DNA of 64,000 bases from Delftia acidovorans. GTDB taxonomy: Bacteria; Pseudomonadota; Gammaproteobacteria; Burkholderiales; Burkholderiaceae_C. Each line of letters begins with the position of its first letter. Position 1 is the first letter of the stretch. Where the stretch lies: contig JAITUC010000024.1 in assembly GCA_031286585.1 (NCBI GenBank), forward strand, positions 372,001-436,000. The letters are read 5' to 3'. A model generated the notes under the pieces. That model worked only from the letters and a program-made list of their open reading frames with translations. It was not told the origin of the DNA and did no database searches. Below, one piece after another: positions 20,055 to 30,661 of this stretch. A program made the translations under genes and the position numbers.

Positions 20055-20846
20055 TCACCCCAACATCTGAGAGACAGCCCTTTGCGTCTGCACGCTGATC
20101 AGCTGCGCCCGGTAGCGCGCGCTGGCGTGCAGGTCGCTGTTGAGGTCGGCATGGTCGATCAGCACCTGGGCGGCCGCGTCGGGCGTGAAGCTCTGGTCGA
20201 GCGCGGCCTCCAGCCCCGCATGGCGGAACACGCTGAGACCGGCGCCCGTGACGGCCACGCGCACGCCCTGGTCGGTCTGCGCGACGAAGACGCCCACCAG
20301 GGCGAAGCGCGAGGCGGGCTGCTTGAACTTGAGGTAGGCAGCCTTCTTCGGCACGGGAAAGCGCACGGCCGTGATCAGCTCGCCGCTGCCCAACGCCGTG
20401 GTGTACATGCCCTGGAAAAAGTCGTCGGCCGCGATCTCGCGCCGGTCGGTGACGATGGTGGCGCCCAGGCCCAGCACGGCGCTGGGGTAGCAGGCAGCGG
20501 GGTCGTTGTTGGCCAGCGAGCCGCCGATGGTGCCGCGCGCACGCACCTGGCGGTCGCCGATGCCGCCGGCCAGCTCGGCCAGGGCCGGGATGGCGGCCTG
20601 GACCTGCGGGTTGGCGGCCACGTCGGCATGGCGCGTCATGGCGCGGATTTCCACGGTCTGGCCGTTGACGGCGATGCCGGCCAGGCCCTGGACACGGTTC
20701 AGGTCCACGATCTGTCCGGGCCGCGCCAGGCGCAGGCGCATGGATGGCAGCAGGCTCTGGCCGCCGGCCAGGTACTGGCCTCCCTGCGCGGCCAGCGCGG
20801 CGGCGTCGGCCGTGGTGCCCGGGGCTTCATAGGTGAATGCGTACAT
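20055..20846 (-). CDS. coxM: CoxM-like FAD subunit of molybdenum hydroxylase
   Basis: Medium, FAD-binding subunit (263 residues) of a xanthine dehydrogenase/CO dehydrogenase-type enzyme. It passes electrons from the iron-sulfur subunit to an acceptor. The FAD motifs are LAGGQSLLPSMRLRLARP near residues 30-47 and TIGGSLANNDPAACYP near 108; the C-terminal CO_deh_flav_C domain follows. The ATG at 20846 has GAGGAG upstream, and the gene starts 10 bases after the large-subunit stop. Confidence 0.93.
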   Translation of the reverse strand: MYAFTYEAPGTTADAAALAAQGGQYLAGGQSLLPSMRLRLARPGQIVDLNRVQGLAGIAVNGQTVEIRAMTRHADVAANPQVQAAIPALAELAGGIGDRQVRARGTIGGSLANNDPAACYPSAVLGLGATIVTDRREIAADDFFQGMYTTALGSGELITAVRFPVPKKAAYLKFKQPASRFALVGVFVAQTDQGVRVAVTGAGLSVFRHAGLEAALDQSFTPDAAAQVLIDHADLNSDLHASARYRAQLISVQTQRAVSQMLG

Positions 20847-20856
20847 GGCGCTCTCC

Positions 20857-23247
20857 TCAGGAGGTGGCTGCGGCGTCGATGGCCGACCAGACACGGTGCG
20901 GGCTGGCCGGCATGTCCAGGTCCCGGACGCCCAGGGGATGCAGTGCGTCGAGCACGGCATTGATGACGGCGGGCGGCGAGCCTATGGCCCCCGCCTCGCC
21001 GCAGCCCTTGGTGCCCAGCGGGTTGTGGGTGCAGGGCGTGCAGACGGTGCCGAGCCGGAACTCGGGGAAGTCGTCGGCGCGCGGCATGGCGTAGTCCATG
21101 AAGCTGCCGGTGAGCAGCTGGCCGGTCTCGCGGTCGTAGACGCAGTTTTCCAGCAGCGCCTGGCCTATGCCCTGGGCCACGCCGCCGTGCACCTGGCCCT
21201 CGACGATCATGGGATTGATGATGGTGCCGAAGTCGTCCACGGCGCTGAAGCGATCCACGCGCACCACGCCCGTGGCCGGGTCCACCTCGACCTCGCAGAT
21301 GTAGGTGCCTGCGGGGAAGGTGAAGTTGGTGGGGTCGTAGAAGGCGGTTTCGTTGAGGCCGGGCTCCAGCTTGTCCAGCGGGTAGTTGTGCGGCACATAG
21401 GCGGTGAGCGCGATCTGGGCAAAGGGGATCTTCTTGTCCGTGCCGCGCACCGTGAATTCGCCGCCCGCGAAGTCGATGTCGGCGTCGCTGGCCTCCATCA
21501 GGTGGGCCGCGATCTTCTTGGCCTTGGCCTCGATCTTGTCCAGCGCCTTCATGATGGCCGCGCCGCCCACGCTGATGGAACGCGAGCCATAGGTGCCCAT
21601 GCCGAACGGCACGCGGCCCGTGTCGCCGTGGACGATGTCCACGTTCTCCACGGGTATCCCCAGGCGCGCGGCCACCACCTGGGCAAAGGTGGTCTCGTGC
21701 CCCTGGCCGTGGCTGTGCGAGCCCGTGAACACGGTGACGCTGCCCGTGGGGTGCACGCGCACCTCGCCGCATTCGAAGAGGCCGGCCCGCGCGCCCAGGG
21801 CGCCCGCGATGTTGCTGGGCGCCAGGCCGCAGGCTTCGATGTAGCTGCTGTAGCCCAGGCCGCGCCTGAGTCCCCGTGCCTCGCTGTCGGCGCGGCGCGC
21901 GGCGAAGCCTGCCACGTCGGCCAGGGCCTCTGCCTTGTCCATGCAGGCGCCATAGTCGCCCACGTCGTACTGCAGGGCCACGGGCGTCTGGTAGGGGAAG
22001 CTGGTGACGAAGTTGCGCCGCCGTATCTCTGCCTGTGACAGGTTCAGCTGCCAGGCGCAGCGGCTGACCAGGCGCTCCAGCAGATAGGTGGCCTCGGGCC
22101 GGCCCGCGCCCCGGTAGGCATCGACGGGCGCGGTGTGGGTGAACCAGGCATCGACCTCCACATAGACCTGGGGCGTGGCGTACTGGCCGGCCAGCAGGGT
22201 GGCGTAGAGGATGGTGGGCACGGCGCTGGCGAAGGTGCTCAGGTAGGCACCCAGGTTGGCGTCGGTGTGCACGCGCATGGCCAGGAACTTGCCGCTGGCG
22301 TCCATGGCCATCTCGGCATGGCTGACATGGTCGCGGCCATGGGCGTCGGTGAGAAAGGATTCGCTGCGGTCGGCCGTCCACTTGATGTTGCGGTTGAGCT
22401 TGCGCGCACCCCAGGTCAGGCAGACATCCTCGGCATACAGGAAGATCTTGGAGCCGAAGCCGCCACCCACGTCGGGCGCGATCACGCGCACCTTGTGCTC
22501 GGGCAGGCCCATGACGAAGGCCGTCATCAGCAGCCGCTCGACGTGGGGGTTCTGGTTGGCCACGTACAGCGTGTACTCGTCATTGGCGCGGCTGTAGCTG
22601 CCAATGGCCGCGCGCGGCTCCATGGCGTTGGGAATTAGCCGGTTGTTGACCAGGTCCAGCTGGGCGATGTGGGCGGCGCCCGCGAACACGGCATCCACGG
22701 CGGCCTTGTCGCCGATGGCCCATTTGTAGCAGTGGTTGTCGGGGGCGATGTCATGCACCACCGCGCCGGGCACGCTACCGGCCGCCGCGTCGGCCACCAG
22801 CACCACGGCGGGCAGCGGGTCGTAGTCCACCTCCACCAGTTCGGCCGCGTCGCGCGCCTGCTCCAGCGTCTCGGCCACGACCATGGCGACCTGGTCGCCC
22901 ACGTAGCGCACCGTGTCCAGCGCCAGGATGGGATGCGGCGGCTCCTTCATGGGCTCGCCGTTGGTGCTGGTGATCAGCCAGCCGCAAGGCAGGCCGTTGA
23001 TCTTGTCGGCCGCCACATCGGCGCCCGTGAGCACGCCGATGACGCCGGGCGCGGCCTTGGCCGCGTCGGTGGAAACGGACCGCACGCGCGCATGCGCATG
23101 CGGCGAGCGCACGAACACCGCATGGGCCTGGGCGGCCAGCGCGATGTCGTCGGTGTACTGGCCCGCGCCCGTGAGGAAGCGGTAGTCCTCCTTGCGCTTG
23201 ACGGGCTCGCCGATGTGGGGGAGCTTGGAAAAGTCGGATGCACCCAT
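20857..23247 (-). CDS. coxL: CoxL-like molybdopterin large subunit, form II
   Basis: Catalytic molybdenum-cofactor subunit of 796 residues. It starts [20 protein letters not shown] and has the Mo-pterin motifs [15 protein letters not shown] and, at residues 377-383, the active-site loop AYRGAGR. True form I CO dehydrogenases carry AYXCSFR with the Cu-binding Cys; AYRGAGR marks form II (BMS-type) enzymes, whose main substrate is uncertain and may be an aldehyde, a purine or another small molecule. Glu near the C-terminus ([19 protein letters not shown]) matches the conserved catalytic Glu. AAGGAG precedes the ATG. Gene order S-L-M is also the form II order. Confidence 0.92.
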   Translation of the reverse strand: MGASDFSKLPHIGEPVKRKEDYRFLTGAGQYTDDIALAAQAHAVFVRSPHAHARVRSVSTDAAKAAPGVIGVLTGADVAADKINGLPCGWLITSTNGEPMKEPPHPILALDTVRYVGDQVAMVVAETLEQARDAAELVEVDYDPLPAVVLVADAAAGSVPGAVVHDIAPDNHCYKWAIGDKAAVDAVFAGAAHIAQLDLVNNRLIPNAMEPRAAIGSYSRANDEYTLYVANQNPHVERLLMTAFVMGLPEHKVRVIAPDVGGGFGSKIFLYAEDVCLTWGARKLNRNIKWTADRSESFLTDAHGRDHVSHAEMAMDASGKFLAMRVHTDANLGAYLSTFASAVPTILYATLLAGQYATPQVYVEVDAWFTHTAPVDAYRGAGRPEATYLLERLVSRCAWQLNLSQAEIRRRNFVTSFPYQTPVALQYDVGDYGACMDKAEALADVAGFAARRADSEARGLRRGLGYSSYIEACGLAPSNIAGALGARAGLFECGEVRVHPTGSVTVFTGSHSHGQGHETTFAQVVAARLGIPVENVDIVHGDTGRVPFGMGTYGSRSISVGGAAIMKALDKIEAKAKKIAAHLMEASDADIDFAGGEFTVRGTDKKIPFAQIALTAYVPHNYPLDKLEPGLNETAFYDPTNFTFPAGTYICEVEVDPATGVVRVDRFSAVDDFGTIINPMIVEGQVHGGVAQGIGQALLENCVYDRETGQLLTGSFMDYAMPRADDFPEFRLGTVCTPCTHNPLGTKGCGEAGAIGSPPAVINAVLDALHPLGVRDLDMPASPHRVWSAIDAAATS

Positions 23248-23276
23248 GGCTGTCTCCTTGTCGTGCGCTGCGGCGC

Positions 23277-23753
<477 letters not shown>

Positions 23754-23984
23754 CGTGCTGTCTCCTGCCGGGGATCGGCGGTGATCTGGAACGTGGGGGA
23801 ACGCCGGGAACCTCGCCTGCCATGGTCGCGCTGCCCGCAGGCGGCGGCTCTAGGGTTGACCCGCAAGCCCGGGCCGGGCGGCGCAGATATTCTCAAAATG
23901 ACACAGTTGCCTGCCCCTGCCTCTGCAACCGCCTGCCAGCCCGTTCGCAATCCCTTGCCAGCCAGCCACAGGAGTCCCCGCCCC

Positions 23985-25151
23985 ATGTTCGCCCTGAGCC
24001 CCGACGCCGCGCAGCCCTGCCCCGCCGATCCGCGCCATCAGCAGGTCGCCCGGGCCCGCAGCCTGGTTTTCGGCGATCAGGCGCTGGCCGGTTCACCGCC
24101 CGGCATCGCGCCCTGGCTGTGGCGCTCCTGGCAGCGCTGCCTGGCTGCAGGCCGCCGCCCGGACGAACGCGTGGTCTACGAAGCACTGGGGCCGCATGCG
24201 CTGCGCCAGACCCGCGATGGCCATGAGGTGCTGCTGCAGGCCGCGCGCCCCGTGATGGCCCAGCTGGTGGGCGCCGTGGGCGCCATGCACTACTTCAGCC
24301 TGCTGACCGATGCACGCGGCACGGTGCTGGAGGTCCAGGGGCCGCTGGACCGCAGCGACATGCGGGTGCAGGCTCTCGCCCGCGTGGGCGTGGACCTGTC
24401 CGAGCAGGGCGTGGGCACCACGGCCATTGGCGCGGCCCTGGCCGAGCACGGCCCCGTCTGGCTGCACCAGGCAGAGCATTTCTTCGAGGCCAACCGCCAC
24501 TACAGCTGCGCGGGCGCGCCGCTGTTCGGCCCGGATGGCGGCTGCCTGGGCATGCTCGACATCACGGGCGTGGATGTGTCCGAGCGGCCCGAACTCATGC
24601 ACCTGGCGCTGCGCTGCGCCCGCGCCATCGAGGACCGCCTGCTGCGCGCCCTGCCCCATGCGCTGCTGCTGCACCTGAACTGGCCCGGCGGGCCCCTGGG
24701 CCAGGAGGGCGAAGGCCTGCTGGCCGTGGACGCCGAAGGGCATGTGGCGGGCAGCAATACCCTGGCCCGCCAGCTCGTGCCCCAGCCGCTGTCGCTGCCG
24801 GGCCAGCCGCTGCACTGCAGCGAACTGCTGGCCATGCCCTGGACGGCGCTGGTGGACCATGCGCGCCAGCGCCCCAACGAGCCGCTGCGCCTGCCGCTGT
24901 GGTCGGGCCTGCGGCTGCAGGCGCTGGTGCAGCCCGGCCCCCAGCTGCGCCAGCTGCTGCCTGCGCTGGGCACGGCAGCGCTGGCTGCGGCCGCGCAGGC
25001 CAGCCCGCTGCGCGCCAGCGAAGGCGTGCTGATCGAGCAGGCCCTGCAGGACGCCCAGGGCAATGTGGCCCGCGCCGCCCGCGCGCTGGGCATCAGCCGC
25101 GCCACGCTGTACCGCAAACTGGGGGCCCGCAAGCCGGTTTCACCGCCCTGA
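23985..25151 (+). CDS. GAF / Fis-type HTH transcriptional regulator (AcoR-like, no AAA+ domain)
   Basis: A 388-residue regulator related to the N- and C-termini of AcoR-type activators. Residues 75-215 form a GAF-like sensor region (MHYFSLLTDARGTVLEVQG, GVGTTAIGAALAEHGPV). The C-terminus has a Fis-type helix-turn-helix (ALQDAQGNVARAARALGIS, then RATLYRKL). The central AAA+ domain for sigma-54 contact is absent: there is no Walker A or GAFTGA. It therefore probably works with sigma-70 promoters or as a repressor. AGGAG lies about ten bases before the ATG at 23985; an ATG at 23898 is an alternative. Divergent from coxS, so a likely regulator of the cox-like operon. Confidence 0.85.
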   Translation: MFALSPDAAQPCPADPRHQQVARARSLVFGDQALAGSPPGIAPWLWRSWQRCLAAGRRPDERVVYEALGPHALRQTRDGHEVLLQAARPVMAQLVGAVGAMHYFSLLTDARGTVLEVQGPLDRSDMRVQALARVGVDLSEQGVGTTAIGAALAEHGPVWLHQAEHFFEANRHYSCAGAPLFGPDGGCLGMLDITGVDVSERPELMHLALRCARAIEDRLLRALPHALLLHLNWPGGPLGQEGEGLLAVDAEGHVAGSNTLARQLVPQPLSLPGQPLHCSELLAMPWTALVDHARQRPNEPLRLPLWSGLRLQALVQPGPQLRQLLPALGTAALAAAAQASPLRASEGVLIEQALQDAQGNVARAARALGISRATLYRKLGARKPVSPP

Positions 25152-25322
25152 AGGCCGGTTTACTGGGGTTCCTACCGATTTCTTAGGGGGTGGATACGGC
25201 CTGCAACCCTGGCGGGTCTTCGTAAAATCCAGGCTTTCCGGTCCAGGCGCCGACAAGAGCGCAGCGCACAGGCCTACAGGCCGCCGCTTGAAGGGCCCCA
25301 CAGCCTATCCTTTGGAGACACC

Positions 25323-25427
25323 ATGCAGGCTCTACGCACAACAACACCCCTGTCCCACGGCGCCAGCCAGGCACCGGCACGCCCGGCACGTTCCACCGCT
25401 CCCGCGGGCGCAAGCCTCTCCATCTAG
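25323..25427 (+). CDS. 34-residue leader ORF (hypothetical)
   Basis: A short ORF with GGAG five bases before its ATG. The peptide begins MQALRTTTPLSHGAS and ends ASLSI. Three consecutive Thr codons are ACA, and CTA encodes Leu; both look unusual in this GC-rich DNA. The stop is followed within about 10 bases by a terminator hairpin and then by dctQ. This arrangement suggests a leader peptide controlling transcription into the TRAP operon; it could equally be a small protein gene or a chance ORF. No homologue is known to me. Confidence 0.4.
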   Translation: MQALRTTTPLSHGASQAPARPARSTAPAGASLSI

Positions 25428-25432
25428 CCATC

Positions 25433-25455
25433 GGCCCCAGCGGGCCTATTTTTTT
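25433..25455 (+). terminator. rho-independent terminator before dctQ
   Basis: The stem GGCCC / GGGCC with loop CAGC is followed by TATTTTTTT. It sits between the leader ORF and the dctQ ribosome site, so it would stop or attenuate transcription entering the TRAP operon. Confidence 0.75.
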
Positions 25456-25476
25456 GTTCATACAAGGAGAGCAAGC

Positions 25477-26016
25477 GTGTCAGGACTCCTCAAATTCGCC
25501 ATGGGCATGGACTGGGTATCCACCAGACTCAGCAAGGTCGCGGGCTGGGCCGTGCTCGCTGCCGCACTGATCTCCGCAGGCAATGCGGTCACGCGCTACG
25601 GGCTGGACATGAGCTCCAACGCCTGGCTGGAGATCCAGTGGTACCTGTTCGGCACCACGGTGATGCTGGGCGCGCCGCTGGTGCTCAAGCTCAACGAGCA
25701 TGTGCGCGTGGACATCATCTACGGCAAGCTGCGCGGCAAGGGGCCGGTCTTCGTGGACCTGTTCGGCCTGATCTTCTTCCTGCTGCCGGTGATGGGCCTG
25801 CTCACCTGGCTGACCTGGCCCTTCTTCTGGAACATGTTCGTGACCAGGGAGATGTCCGGGAACATCGGCGGCCTGATCCGCTGGCCCGCCGGCCTGCTGC
25901 TGCCCCTGGGCTTCGGCGCCATGTTCCTGCAGGGCGTGGCCGAGATCATCAAGCGCGTTGCCTATCTCAACGGCAGCTACGCGATGACGACGCACTACGA
26001 GAAGCCGGTTCAGTAA
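25477..26016 (+). CDS. dctQ: TRAP transporter small permease (DctQ)
   Basis: Small membrane subunit (179 residues) of a tripartite ATP-independent periplasmic transporter. It has four membrane helices, including WAVLAAALISAGNAVTRYG and the helix with EIQWYLFGTTVMLGAP, typical of DctQ. The start is GTG at 25477, with AAGGAGA eight bases upstream. It forms the membrane complex with DctM, encoded next. Large TRAP families move carboxylates or similar anions with sodium; the substrate is unknown. A terminator directly precedes its ribosome site. Confidence 0.92.
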   Translation: MSGLLKFAMGMDWVSTRLSKVAGWAVLAAALISAGNAVTRYGLDMSSNAWLEIQWYLFGTTVMLGAPLVLKLNEHVRVDIIYGKLRGKGPVFVDLFGLIFFLLPVMGLLTWLTWPFFWNMFVTREMSGNIGGLIRWPAGLLLPLGFGAMFLQGVAEIIKRVAYLNGSYAMTTHYEKPVQ

Positions 26017-26058
26017 CCCCGGCCCCGCTCCCACCGACTTCTCCAGGACGACACCAGA

Positions 26059-27602
<1,544 letters not shown>

Positions 27603-27606
<4 letters not shown>

Positions 27607-28064
27607 CGCAGGAACCGGCCCCTGCGGCGCTGGAAAGCGCCGCCTACCCTCCGCTGGTGCGCGTGATGGCCGTGGCCATCGTGCTTGCACTGGCAGCGTT
27701 CGCCGCCTGGTCCGCGCCCGCATTGAGCGATGCGCAATGGTCGTTCGCCAGCCTGAGCACCTATGCGCTGGCCGCCGTGCTCATCGCCTGGGTGGGCTGG
27801 TGGATGGTCTTCAGCCGCACCCGCTACCAGGACGGCGAGCTGACCCAGACCTGGCTCTGGGACAAGCGCGTGCAGGCGCGCGAGGTGGCCACCTTCAAGA
27901 TCGTGCACTGGCCCTGGCTGCAGGGCCTGGTGGCGCCGCGCATGCTGGTGCGAAGGCGCAACGGCTCCATCGCCTGGATGCATTCGGCCGACCCGCGCCT
28001 GCTGGTCGCCTTCGGCGAGGCCGTGGTGCAGCAAGGCATGCAGCCCGCAGCGACGAAAACCTGA
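27603..28064 (+). CDS. hypothetical membrane protein in TRAP operon
   Basis: A 153-residue protein with two membrane helices (about residues 20-40 and 52-70) and a C-terminal soluble domain resembling a small PH-like fold (SRTRYQDGELTQTWLWDKRV). I recognise no named family. Its ATG overlaps the dctM stop, so it is very likely translated with the transporter and may be an accessory subunit. A bidirectional terminator follows. Confidence 0.75.
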
Positions 28065-28077
28065 AGCCGCGCCAAAG

Positions 28078-28116
28078 AAAAAGCCCCGCTGGCATGGCGC
28101 CTGCGGGGCTTTTTTG
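28078..28116. terminator. bidirectional terminator
   Basis: The stem GCCCCGC / GCGGGGC is flanked by A-rich DNA on the left and TTTTTTG on the right. It separates the convergent TRAP operon and the dctP genes and can serve both. Confidence 0.85.
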
Positions 28117-28126
28117 TTCGCGCAGC

Positions 28127-29206
28127 TCACAGCTTCTGTTGCTGCATGAAGCGGTCGAAGGTGCCTTCGGTGAAGCGGAACCAGGCGTTCTGGTCGGCCA
28201 GGAACTTGGCGTAGTCGGTGTAGACCTTCTTCCACTCGGGGTTGGTGTTGTTCAGGTCGGCATAGATCTGCTGGGCCGACTTGAAGGCGGCCGTCATCAC
28301 GTCCTGCGTGAACGGGCGCAGCTTGGTGCCCGAGCCCACCAGCTGCTTGATGGCAACGGGGTTCTTGGAGTCGTACTTGGCCAGCATGGTCACGTGGGCG
28401 TGCGAGGCGGCAGCCTCCACCACGGCCTTGTACTCGGCCGGCAGGCCTTCCCAGGCCTTGGTGTTGATGTAGAAGTCCAGTTGCGGGCCGCCTTCCCACC
28501 AGCCGGGGTAGTAGTAGAAGGGCGCGACCTTGTTGAAGCCCAGCTTCTGGTCGTCATAGGGGCCCACCCACTCCAGCGCGTCGATCGTGCCCTTTTCCAG
28601 CGCGGGATAGAGGTCGGCGCCGGGAATGGACTGGGGGATCACGCCGAAGGGCTCCAGCACCTTGCCCGCGAACGGGTTGGTGCGGAACTTCAGGCCCTTG
28701 AGGTCGGCGACCGACTTGATTTCCTTGCGGAACCAGCCGCCCATCTGCGCGCCCGTGTTGCCGCCGGGCAGGTTGATGATGTTGTACTTGGCGTAGAACT
28801 CGCGCATGAGCTTGAGGCCGTTGCCCTCGTACATCCATGCGTTCATCTGGCGGGCGTTCAGGCCGAAGGGAACGGCGCAGCCCAGGCAGAAGGTCGGGTC
28901 CTTGCCGTAGAAGTAGTAGGGAGCGGTGTGGGCCATTTCCACGGCCGCGCTCTGCACGCCGTCCACCACGCCGAAGGCCGGCATCAGTTCGCCGCCCGCG
29001 TGCACCGAGATCTGGAACTTGCCGCCGGTGGCTTCGCTGACCTTCTTGGAGAAGACTTCCGCCGTGCCGTAGATGGTGTCCAGGGACTTGGGGAAGCTCG
29101 ATGCCAGGCGCCAGCGGATCGCCGCTTGCGCGTGCACGGCGGGGGCTGCACCAGCAGCCAGGATGCCGGCGATACCGGCGTTTTTGAGGATGGAACGACG
29201 ATCCAC
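28127..29206 (-). CDS. dctP: TRAP transporter substrate-binding protein (DctP), copy 1
   Basis: Periplasmic solute receptor of 359 residues. The signal is Tat-type: RRSILKNAGIAGILAAG, then cleavage near AVHAQ. The mature protein has the TRAP DctP fold with WRLASSFPKSLDTIYG at the start, and mid-protein GGWFRKEIKSVADLKGLKFR with the Arg that usually binds substrate carboxylate. The start is GTG at 29206 with AGGAG close upstream. It is paralogous to the next gene upstream on the same strand. It probably delivers substrate to the DctQM pair encoded convergently. Confidence 0.92.
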   Translation of the reverse strand: MDRRSILKNAGIAGILAAGAAPAVHAQAAIRWRLASSFPKSLDTIYGTAEVFSKKVSEATGGKFQISVHAGGELMPAFGVVDGVQSAAVEMAHTAPYYFYGKDPTFCLGCAVPFGLNARQMNAWMYEGNGLKLMREFYAKYNIINLPGGNTGAQMGGWFRKEIKSVADLKGLKFRTNPFAGKVLEPFGVIPQSIPGADLYPALEKGTIDALEWVGPYDDQKLGFNKVAPFYYYPGWWEGGPQLDFYINTKAWEGLPAEYKAVVEAAASHAHVTMLAKYDSKNPVAIKQLVGSGTKLRPFTQDVMTAAFKSAQQIYADLNNTNPEWKKVYTDYAKFLADQNAWFRFTEGTFDRFMQQQKL

Positions 29207-29365
29207 TTCACTCTCCTTGATGAACGGAATTTCTGGGCGGGCTGCCAATCTGTGTCAGCTTGTATGACCGCCTGAAAATGTACATGAGGAGAGGGCAGGC
29301 ACCGCCCCCAAATGGGCCGCGCCTTCTAGGAACTTCTACCTACGAAACGCCCGCAAATCCCGGGC

Positions 29366-30460
29366 TCAGAGCCGCACCACGCTCATGTAGCTGCTGTAGC
29401 GGAATTCGGAAAAACGGTCCCACAGCAGCTGGTCGCGCTGGAAGCTGCGCAGGCTGTGGTGGATCTTCTTGAACTGGGGTGACTTGGCGTCGTTCTCGGC
29501 CAGCACTTCCATGGAGGCCTTGAAGCCGGCGTCCATGAAATCCTTGGGAAAGGCGCGCAGCTGGACCTTGTCGCCCAGCAGCTTCTTGAGGGCCCCGGGA
29601 TTCAGCGCCACGTAGCGCGAGGTCATCTCCCTCGCGGCCACGGCGGCAGCGGCATCGACCATGGCGCGGAACTCGGGCGGCAGCGCCGCATAGGCCTTGG
29701 TGCTGATGAAGAAGGACAGCTCGGCGCCGCCCTCCCACCAGCCCGGGTAGTAGTAATAGGGGGCGACCTTGCTGAAGCCCAGCTTCTGGTCGTCGTAGGG
29801 GCCGACGAATTCGGCCGCGTCCAGCGTGCCCTTCTCCAGCGCCTGGTAGGTGTCGCCCACGGGGATGTTGTGGGCGACCACGCCCAGCTTGTGCATGGTG
29901 TCGCCGAACAGGCCGCCGCCCAGGCGCATGCGCAGGCCCTTGAGATCGGACAGGGTCTTGATCTCCTTGCGGAACCAGCCGCCCATCTGCGTGCCGGTGT
30001 TGCCCGCGCTCAGGCTCTTGATGCCGTACTGGGCATAGAAGTCGTCCATGAGCTTGCGGCCGCCGCCGTGCTCCATCCAGGCGTCCATCTGGCGCGCGGT
30101 CAGGCCGAACGGAATGGCGCAGCCCAGCGCGAAGATGTAGTCCTTGTCGGTGAAGTAGTAGGGCGCCGTCAGCGCCATCTCCACCGTGCCGTTCTGTATG
30201 CCATCGACGACGCCGAAGGCCGGCATCAACTCGCCGGCCGGGTGCACGCTGACCTCGAACCGCCCGGCCGACAAGGCCTTGAGCGTGCGCGCAAAGGTCT
30301 CGGCCGAGCCCAGGATGGTGTCCAGCGACTTGGGAAAGCTCGCGGCCAGCCGCCAGCGCACCGTGCCCGCCGCCGCATCCTGCGCGCGGACTGCGGGTGC
30401 GGCCGCCGCTGCCAGCACGCCGGCCATGCCTGCATGTTTGATGAGTGAGCGACGGTCCAT
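29366..30460 (-). CDS. dctP: TRAP transporter substrate-binding protein (DctP), copy 2
   Basis: Periplasmic solute receptor of 364 residues, a close paralogue of the downstream gene (both share WRLA-SFPKSLDTI, GGWFRKEIK and YYYPGWWEGG). The Tat signal RRSLIKHAGMAGVLAAA precedes cleavage near AVRAQ. The same carboxylate-binding Arg region is present (LSDLKGLRMRLGGGL). GGGAGAG precedes the ATG. Tandem duplication suggests two related substrates or different affinities for the same DctQM transporter. Confidence 0.92.
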   Translation of the reverse strand: MDRRSLIKHAGMAGVLAAAAAPAVRAQDAAAGTVRWRLAASFPKSLDTILGSAETFARTLKALSAGRFEVSVHPAGELMPAFGVVDGIQNGTVEMALTAPYYFTDKDYIFALGCAIPFGLTARQMDAWMEHGGGRKLMDDFYAQYGIKSLSAGNTGTQMGGWFRKEIKTLSDLKGLRMRLGGGLFGDTMHKLGVVAHNIPVGDTYQALEKGTLDAAEFVGPYDDQKLGFSKVAPYYYYPGWWEGGAELSFFISTKAYAALPPEFRAMVDAAAAVAAREMTSRYVALNPGALKKLLGDKVQLRAFPKDFMDAGFKASMEVLAENDAKSPQFKKIHHSLRSFQRDQLLWDRFSEFRYSSYMSVVRL

Positions 30461-30489
30461 GGATGGCTCTCCCTGATGGCCTTTTCAGC

Positions 30490-30517
30490 AAAAAAAACGC
30501 ACGTCTGCACGTGCGTT
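30490..30517 (-). terminator. terminator downstream of dxs
   Basis: The stem AACGCACGT / ACGTGCGTT with a 4-base loop is followed on the minus strand by a run of eight T. It lies about 145 bases after the dxs stop and would end the xseB-ispA-dxs transcript before the dctP genes. Confidence 0.75.
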
Positions 30518-30661
30518 CGCTACTGTAGCAGGCGCCAGCCCTGCCCTGGAGCCGCGCAGCGCGCCTGCAGCGGCTCCAAAAAGCCGGCGGGTGCCGTCTG
30601 GCACCGGCTGGCGCGGGCTGCAGGGCTTCTGACGGAAAGCTTGCGGGGCGCCCGGCGCCGC

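Larger units (their letters stand above)
25152..25476. other. leader region upstream of the TRAP transporter
   Basis: A 325-bp region between the GAF regulator and dctQ. It holds an imperfect palindrome CCTA-N9-TAGG (25171-25187), a possible -10 (TAAAAT at 25223), a 34-codon ORF with a ribosome site, and a terminator just before the dctQ ribosome site. These are listed separately. Confidence 0.6.

Noticed and set aside
20857..23247. Assignment as aerobic CO dehydrogenase large subunit
   Set aside because: The active-site loop is AYRGAGR, lacking the Cu-binding Cys of AYXCSFR; it is form II only.
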